From DASXVX01 sp036504075 (GTDB lineage Bacteria; Bacillota; Sulfobacillia; Symbiobacteriales; Symbiobacteriaceae), in NCBI GenBank assembly GCA_036504075.1, contig DASXVX010000096.1:1-64000 (forward strand): a stretch of DNA of 64,000 nucleotides. The letters run 5' to 3'. Below, piece by piece: positions 60,009 through 64,000 of the stretch; position 1 is the stretch's first letter, and every line of letters starts with the position of its first letter. The notes under the pieces are model-generated. The model was given only the letters and a program-made list of their open reading frames with translations, made no database searches and was not told the origin of the DNA. The position numbers and the translations under genes are program-made.

Positions 60009-60545
60009 ATGCACAAATGGGAGATTCTTACCCGGCGGCATTGACGCCGTGAAGTGACCATGACCGTGCCCGGCGCCCTGTCGGTCCTGAAAGCGGCGGC
60101 GGGCACGGGTGGACTGACCGGCGCGGGGATGGTCCTGGATGCCGAAACCGCCCGGCTCTGACTGCTCCACGGCGCCGAGTTTCTGGTCACTCCCGGCCCC
60201 CACCCCGAAGTGATCGCCATGGGCCATCGCTACCAGAACCCGGTACTGGTGGGTTGCCAGACCGTGACGGAGGTGACCCGGGCGCTGGAGCAGGGGGCGG
60301 ATATCGTCAAACTGTTCCCGGCGGGGCACCTGGGGCCGGAGTTCCTCAAAGCGCTGAGGGGTCCCTTGCCGTACGCGCCGTGCATGCCGACCGACGGCGT
60401 CGGCCTCGACGCCGTCGGTCCCTGGCTCAAGGCGGGGCGGCGAGCTGACCAGGCCGGGCGCCCGGGGCGACTATGCGGCCGTGACCGACCTGGCCCGCCG
60501 GTTCGTGGAAGCGGCCAGGCAGGCACGGGCACGAGCCACTTCGGC
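60009..60545 (+). pseudogene. KDPG/KHG aldolase gene with several lesions
   Basis: The ATG at 60009 follows AGGAG and begins MHKWEIL, like an aldolase, but most of the N-terminal segment is missing. Aldolase-like sequence then resumes in other frames: EVTMTVPGALSVLKAAAG and LTGAGMVLDAETARL, an in-frame TGA at 60159-60161, then GAEFLVTPGPHPEVIAMG, ADIVKLFPAGHLGPEFLKAL and MPTDGV, and a further shift after WLKAG to GDYAAVTDLARRFVEAARQA. At least one deletion, two frameshifts and one stop are needed to explain this. It cannot encode a working aldolase. The intact KDG kinase gene just upstream suggests recent loss. Confidence 0.8.
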
Positions 60546-60587
60546 TTGCCGGTGTTGCGGTAACGGCGACTGCTTACGTTGGCAAAC

Positions 60588-60620
60588 CAACAGCCCGGAG
60601 ACAATGTCTCCGGGCTGTTG
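60588..60620. terminator. Terminator hairpin, copy 4 of the CCCGGAG family
   Basis: CAACAGCCCGGAGAC and GTCTCCGGGCTGTTG form a 15-bp perfect stem with an AAT loop, between the aldolase pseudogene and the convergent SPOCS gene. Confidence 0.88.
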
Positions 60621-60630
60621 CACGAGCGGA

Positions 60631-61209
60631 CTAGTAATCTTCCTTCTCCTCGGGGATATCAAGCCCCGGGATCTCCAGCACTTCGTGCCCCTCTTCGATC
60701 TCGCACCGCAGCTTGGGCGGAGTAACATCCTGGGCGTCCACCTTGAGGTGCCGGGTCCGTACGACCTTGGCCCGCACCTTGATGACGACCTTCTCAAGTA
60801 GCTTGTTGAAGGTACCGTCCTCGCACGGGTCGATCAGCTTGTCGAACTCCGCTGCGATGATGGCGTCCTCGACTTCGCACTTGTCGCCCGGCTTGGCGCC
60901 CTTGATTTCCACGAACAAGTGGAAAGGAATCTCCACCGTGCAGTGGCGGACGTCGCCGCACACCCGGTACATTTCGTGGTGGCAGTCCCGCTCCTTGGCG
61001 GTCTTGAAGGTGATGTTTTTGATGAGCCGACCGTTGATGATGACCTTGTCACAGCCGGTGGTGCAGTCATCGATCTCAATCAGTTTCTGAATCTCGTCGA
61101 TCTTGAACGCAGGCGGCGAGAGCGGAATCTCCGTGACGACCAGGACTTGCGCCGTGTTGCTGTTGACCACTACCGGGACCTGGATAACGTGCTGCTTGTG
61201 CACGCTCAC
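60631..61209 (-). CDS. SPOCS/DUF3794-domain protein (spore coat-like)
   Basis: The 192-residue protein has the SPOCS pattern: VIINGRLIKNITFKT, VCGDVRHCTVEIPFHLFVEIKGAKPGDKCEVEDA and EKVVIKVRAKVVRTRHL. SPOCS domains occur in SpoIVA-interacting and spore-coat proteins of Firmicutes. The C-terminus is acidic (EIPGLDIPEEKEDY). A related gene lies 70 bases upstream in the same direction, so the two are probably co-expressed. The domain is well supported; the exact coat role is not known. Confidence 0.85.
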   Translation of the reverse strand: MSVHKQHVIQVPVVVNSNTAQVLVVTEIPLSPPAFKIDEIQKLIEIDDCTTGCDKVIINGRLIKNITFKTAKERDCHHEMYRVCGDVRHCTVEIPFHLFVEIKGAKPGDKCEVEDAIIAAEFDKLIDPCEDGTFNKLLEKVVIKVRAKVVRTRHLKVDAQDVTPPKLRCEIEEGHEVLEIPGLDIPEEKEDY

Positions 61210-61278
61210 AGCCCTCCTTTGGCGGAACGGTTCAGCAACAGCCTATTCAATCCCGCCGCGGAAGGTCACATAAGAACG

Positions 61279-61797
61279 TCACCGCGAAAAAGGCACCGTG
61301 TGCGTCGTCATGGGTCTGCGGGCGCCACACACGTTTACGACCCCGTCCCTGGTGACCCGGACCGTTACGTGAATGTCCAGGGTCTCGATCAGCCGCTCAA
61401 AGAGTCCGTCATCGTTGCAGTCCACCAGGGTGTCGACCTCGCCCAGCACGCAGGCCTCAACCACGTGGCACCTGTCCCCGACCATGGCGCCCTCGATCGG
61501 AATAAACAGCCGGAACGGGATGAAAGCGGTGCAGTGCCGGATATCCCCGCACACGATGCGAATCGGCCGGCGGCCGTCACCTATAGTGGATTCAGAAGCT
61601 GCAGTCTTGAAGGGGATATTCTTTATCACCCGGCCCACGATAATCACCTTGCCGGGGATCACTTCACAGCGGGTGACTTCCACACGCTTGGTGGGCGTCT
61701 CAATCTCCAGGGCCTGTGTCGGGAAGGTTACCTCTACATCTTCCAGCACTTGGCCTGAACCCTCGCCGACAAAGAGCGGAAGGACAGCCTGAGGCAT
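61279..61797 (-). CDS. Second SPOCS/DUF3794-domain protein
   Basis: The 172-residue paralogue of the downstream gene has matching motifs VIIVGRVIKNIPFKT, IVCGDIRHCTAFIPFRLFIPIEGAMVGDRCHVVEA and ETLDIHVTVRVTRDG. The start ATG 61797 follows AGGAGG; the frame is open further upstream but that extension is not protein-like. The tandem pair and the shared cysteine positions (CGD.RHC, D.C.V) suggest a recent duplication. Confidence 0.85.
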   Translation of the reverse strand: MPQAVLPLFVGEGSGQVLEDVEVTFPTQALEIETPTKRVEVTRCEVIPGKVIIVGRVIKNIPFKTAASESTIGDGRRPIRIVCGDIRHCTAFIPFRLFIPIEGAMVGDRCHVVEACVLGEVDTLVDCNDDGLFERLIETLDIHVTVRVTRDGVVNVCGARRPMTTHTVPFSR

Positions 61798-61994
61798 ATT
61801 GATCCTCCTAGCAAAGGGTTGATATACGGTATGCGCCTGTCTCACTAGTTGACATAAGCAGTTGACCAAAGTCATAGATAAACTGCCTGTTTTCGCCAAG
61901 TCCCCGCAGGATTTTCCCAGCGGTCTGCGGAAAGTAGAGCCATGTGAATGGCGGATCACATAAAGTTCTGCTGCCCTCGCCTAGGAGGATGCCT

Positions 61995-63143
61995 ATGTCG
62001 CAACCCAATCACGGCCCGGGTGTGCTCGATGAGGAAGTCAAACGAATGATCGATGGGCTGGAGCGCGACAAGGAGCGAATTGCTCGTATCGCCGCGACCA
62101 CCCGTGCACAGTACGAACGGCTCTCCCGGGAAATCAACCAGCTGCAGCACCAGCAGTGGGGGCTCAGTGCCGAGAGTGAAGCTGTACAGCAGCGCGTTAC
62201 AGCGGCCCGCCGGGATCTGGACCGGCTCGCGGCGGCGGAACTGAAGGACTCCCCGGCCCTGTTAGAAACCGTTGACCGCCTGGTCGAAGCCACGGTGGAA
62301 CTCCGGACCGGCAAGTACCGGGAGACGCTCCTGCGCGACCAGATCGAGTTCCTCCAGAACTGGATCAAGGGGCTCGAGCCGGTAGCCGCCGATGGGACGA
62401 ACCTGGCCGAAGAGGTGGCCAATTCCATCGGGTTCCTGACCGGCAACTTCCGGGAAATCGGTTCCCGGCTGGAGAACGCCAAGCAAACGAAAGCGCTGGG
62501 CCTGCATGTGATCCGGGCCCAGGAAGAGGAACGGCGCCGGCTGGCCCGAGAGATCCACGACGGGCCGACCCAACTGCTCAACAGCGTTGTGCTTCGGATC
62601 GACGTCTGTCAGCGATTCTTCGACTCCGACCTGCCCCGCCTCAAGGAGGAGTTGCACCAGTTGAAGGAACTGGTCCGGCTCTCCTTGCAGGATGTGCGGA
62701 AGATCATCTTCGATCTCCGGCCGATGACGCTGGACGATCTGGGCGTCGTCCCGGCGCTCCGCACGTATCTGAAGGACTTCCAGTCCAAGACCGGCATTGA
62801 GACCGATTTTGCGGTTTTCGGCAACGACCGCCGGTACGATCAGGCGTTTGAGATCGCGATCTTCCGGATCGTGCAGGAAGCGCTGACCAATGTGTACAAA
62901 CATGCCGACGGCACCCGGGTCTGGGTCAAAATCGACACCTCCGGCGGCAAGGAAGTCAAGGTTACCGTCAAGGACGACGGCGTTGGGTTTGACCCCGCAC
63001 AGGTGCAACCGGGCGTTGCCGGCACACATTTCGGACTCGTGGCCATGCGGGAGCGTGCGGAACTGCTGGGTGGCGCCATGGACGTCCAGAGCACGCCAGG
63101 CCAGGGCACCCGGCTCGGTTTCATCTTCCCGCTACCTGAATGA
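61995..63143 (+). CDS. degS: DegS-like sensor histidine kinase
   Basis: The 382-residue soluble kinase has an N-terminal coiled-coil region (about 10-170). It is followed by the HisKA_3 motif RAQEEERRRLAREIHDGPTQLL with the phospho-accepting His (about 194), then IIFDLRPMTLDDLGVVPALR and the ATPase domain (FRIVQEALTNVYKHA, VKDDGVGFDP, FGLVAMRERAELLGG). It has no membrane helix, as in DegS of Bacillus. The start ATG 61995 follows AGGAGG. The response regulator gene follows with an overlap or short gap, so the pair is one operon. Confidence 0.9.
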   Translation: MSQPNHGPGVLDEEVKRMIDGLERDKERIARIAATTRAQYERLSREINQLQHQQWGLSAESEAVQQRVTAARRDLDRLAAAELKDSPALLETVDRLVEATVELRTGKYRETLLRDQIEFLQNWIKGLEPVAADGTNLAEEVANSIGFLTGNFREIGSRLENAKQTKALGLHVIRAQEEERRRLAREIHDGPTQLLNSVVLRIDVCQRFFDSDLPRLKEELHQLKELVRLSLQDVRKIIFDLRPMTLDDLGVVPALRTYLKDFQSKTGIETDFAVFGNDRRYDQAFEIAIFRIVQEALTNVYKHADGTRVWVKIDTSGGKEVKVTVKDDGVGFDPAQVQPGVAGTHFGLVAMRERAELLGGAMDVQSTPGQGTRLGFIFPLPE

Positions 63144-63157
63144 CAGGAGGGTCCGCC

Positions 63158-63829
63158 GTGCAGTCAAGTCAGGTACGCATCGTAATCGCTGATGACCATA
63201 CGCTGTTCCGCCAGGGGCTCAAGCAGCTTCTGGAACTCGAGAAGGATTTCACGGTGGTCGCCGAAGTGGGCAGCGGTGAAGAGGCGTTTCAATCGACGCG
63301 CACGCTGATGCCCGATGTGGTGGTTCTCGACGTCTCCATGCCCGGCGGGGGGATGGAGGCCTGCGCCCGGATCAAGCAGTCGTTTCCGAACATCGGCGTG
63401 GTGATCCTGACCATGCACGAAGACCAGGAGTACCTCATGCGGGCCCTGAAGGCGGGCGCCAACAGCTACCTCGTGAAAGATGTCGACTCCTCCAACTTCG
63501 CCGAAGCGATCCGGGCCGCCCGGGATGGGCGCCCGTACCTGCATCCGAAGCTGGCCGGGCTGGCGCTCATGGAAGTTGCCCGGGGCGGCGACTCCCGCAA
63601 CCGGGGCGGCAGCGATGCCGGCCTGACCGAGCGGGAAATCGAGGTGCTGCGGCTGGTCGGCCAGGGCGCGTCCAACCGGGATATTGCCCAGGCCCTCTTC
63701 ATCAGCGAAAAGACGGCCAAGAACCACCTGACCCACATCTTCGAAAAGCTGGGCGTCTCCGACCGGACGCAGGCGGCACTCTATGCCGTTCGCTCCGGGC
63801 TGGTCAAGCTGGAGAAGACCCGGAGCTAA
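63158..63829 (+). CDS. degU: DegU/NarL-family response regulator
   Basis: The 223-residue product has a receiver domain with the Asp pocket (IADDHTLFRQGL, VVVLDVSMPG with the phospho-Asp, LKAGANSYLVKD) and a LuxR/NarL helix-turn-helix (LTEREIEVLRLVGQGASNRDIAQALFISEKTAKNHLTHIFEKLGV). GTG 63158 is the best start, since AGGAGGG lies six bases upstream; an ATG at 63140 overlapping the kinase stop is possible. Together with DegS it is a global regulator candidate for late growth, motility or exoenzymes; targets are not visible here. Confidence 0.92.
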   Translation: MQSSQVRIVIADDHTLFRQGLKQLLELEKDFTVVAEVGSGEEAFQSTRTLMPDVVVLDVSMPGGGMEACARIKQSFPNIGVVILTMHEDQEYLMRALKAGANSYLVKDVDSSNFAEAIRAARDGRPYLHPKLAGLALMEVARGGDSRNRGGSDAGLTEREIEVLRLVGQGASNRDIAQALFISEKTAKNHLTHIFEKLGVSDRTQAALYAVRSGLVKLEKTRS

Positions 63830-63846
63830 CCGTTCCCTAAACCTGC

Positions 63847-63875
63847 TTGCCAGATTGCGGCAGGAAACCTATACT
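63847..63875 (+). promoter_or_regulatory. Promoter of the cobalamin riboswitch transcript
   Basis: TTGCCA (63847-63852), a 17-base spacer and TATACT (63870-63875) form a good sigma-A promoter directly before the riboswitch. Confidence 0.7.
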
Positions 63876-63899
63876 GTGAAAGACAACCGCATAGGCAAC

Positions 63900-64000
63900 T
63901 GATCAGGTGCTCCCGGCAATGACCGGGAGGAAAAAGGGAAGCCGGTGGAAATCCGGCACGGTCCCGCCACTGTAATCGGGTAGCCTGTCCCCCTTGGCAC
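63900..64000 (+). ncRNA. Cobalamin riboswitch, cut by the window end
   Basis: The conserved core of adenosylcobalamin riboswitches is present: AAAAAGGGAAGCCGGTG, then AATCCGGCACGGTCCCGCC and CACTGTAATCGGG. The 3' expression platform and the regulated gene lie beyond base 64000. The controlled gene should be a B12 synthesis or uptake gene or a B12-independent enzyme. Confidence 0.93.

Noticed and set aside
60159..60161. In-frame TGA in the aldolase gene as a selenocysteine codon
   Set aside because: No SECIS-like hairpin is seen after it, aldolases of this family have no selenocysteine, and the gene has other frameshifts.
1..64000. tRNA or rRNA genes
   Set aside because: I looked for tRNA cloverleaf features and conserved rRNA segments and saw none; a covariance-model scan was not possible here.

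Overview
The window comes from a high-GC, spore-forming Firmicute with an anaerobic or micro-aerobic lifestyle. The evidence is two SPOCS/DUF3794-type spore-coat-like proteins, a DegS/DegU-type two-component pair, Shine-Dalgarno-rich starts with frequent TTG/GTG, lipobox signal peptides and no outer-membrane genes. A glycyl-radical enzyme, many 4Fe-4S proteins and a split archaeal-type glutamate synthase point to the Clostridia/Symbiobacteriia side; I cannot name the genus. No rRNA or tRNA gene was seen.

Layout. 1-930 is low-density sequence with a small coding remnant and a scattered GAATCGCATGAGATC repeat. 930-2350 holds a membrane metallophosphoesterase and a small protein. 2453-7714 (minus) is a five-gene glutamate synthase operon (ferredoxin, FAD reductase, amidotransferase, FMN synthase, GXGXG subunit). 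7745-9250 is mostly non-coding, with a 40-bp imperfect repeat pair and a broken lipoprotein gene. 9249-10196 is an IS1595-type transposase relative that has lost its catalytic residues. 10408-15704 is a catabolic unit: sigma-54 activator, a near-consensus -24/-12 promoter, a glycyl-radical activase and a trans-4-hydroxy-L-proline dehydratase (HypD). 15764-28247 is a carboxylate-use block: glcDEF plus a HisC-like aminotransferase on minus, and divergently a LutB-LutA fusion, LutC and a complete branched-chain-type ABC importer. 28413-35313 is a cell-surface polysaccharide cluster with PelF-like and PelG-like genes. 35373-37622 encodes a 749-residue protein I cannot place.

37954-41540 carries an FCD regulator, an FAD enzyme with an internal four-cysteine motif and a fold-type-I PLP enzyme; a paralogue of the FAD enzyme lies at 51922-53340 next to a four-cluster ferredoxin. 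41905-45058 is a Ugp-type ABC importer without its ATPase. 45217-50849 (minus) is a Ser/Thr phospho-signalling operon: PP2C phosphatase, kinase, a zinc-ribbon/membrane/sensor protein with threonine repeats, and a lipoprotein-protease joined through a membrane helix to an FHA domain. 53769-57932 (minus) couples RtcB RNA ligase, a MoxR-type ATPase and a metallopeptidase-VWA protein, behind a leader containing a 34-codon ORF and two tandem terminator-like hairpins. 58452-64000 holds a GNAT acetyltransferase, KDG kinase with a wrecked KDPG aldolase gene, two SPOCS proteins, DegS/DegU and the first part of a cobalamin riboswitch.

How it fits together: many genes deal with amino-acid and hydroxy-acid carbon (hydroxyproline, glycolate/lactate, branched-chain-type uptake, glutamate assimilation). 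A hairpin with the core CCCGGAGAC...GTCTCCGGG recurs at four gene ends and looks like a dispersed terminator family. The parts most likely to be undescribed are the rtcB leader with its RtcB-MoxR-VWA operon, the Cys4 FAD oxidoreductase/PLP/polyferredoxin modules, and the phospho-signalling operon with a protease-FHA protein.
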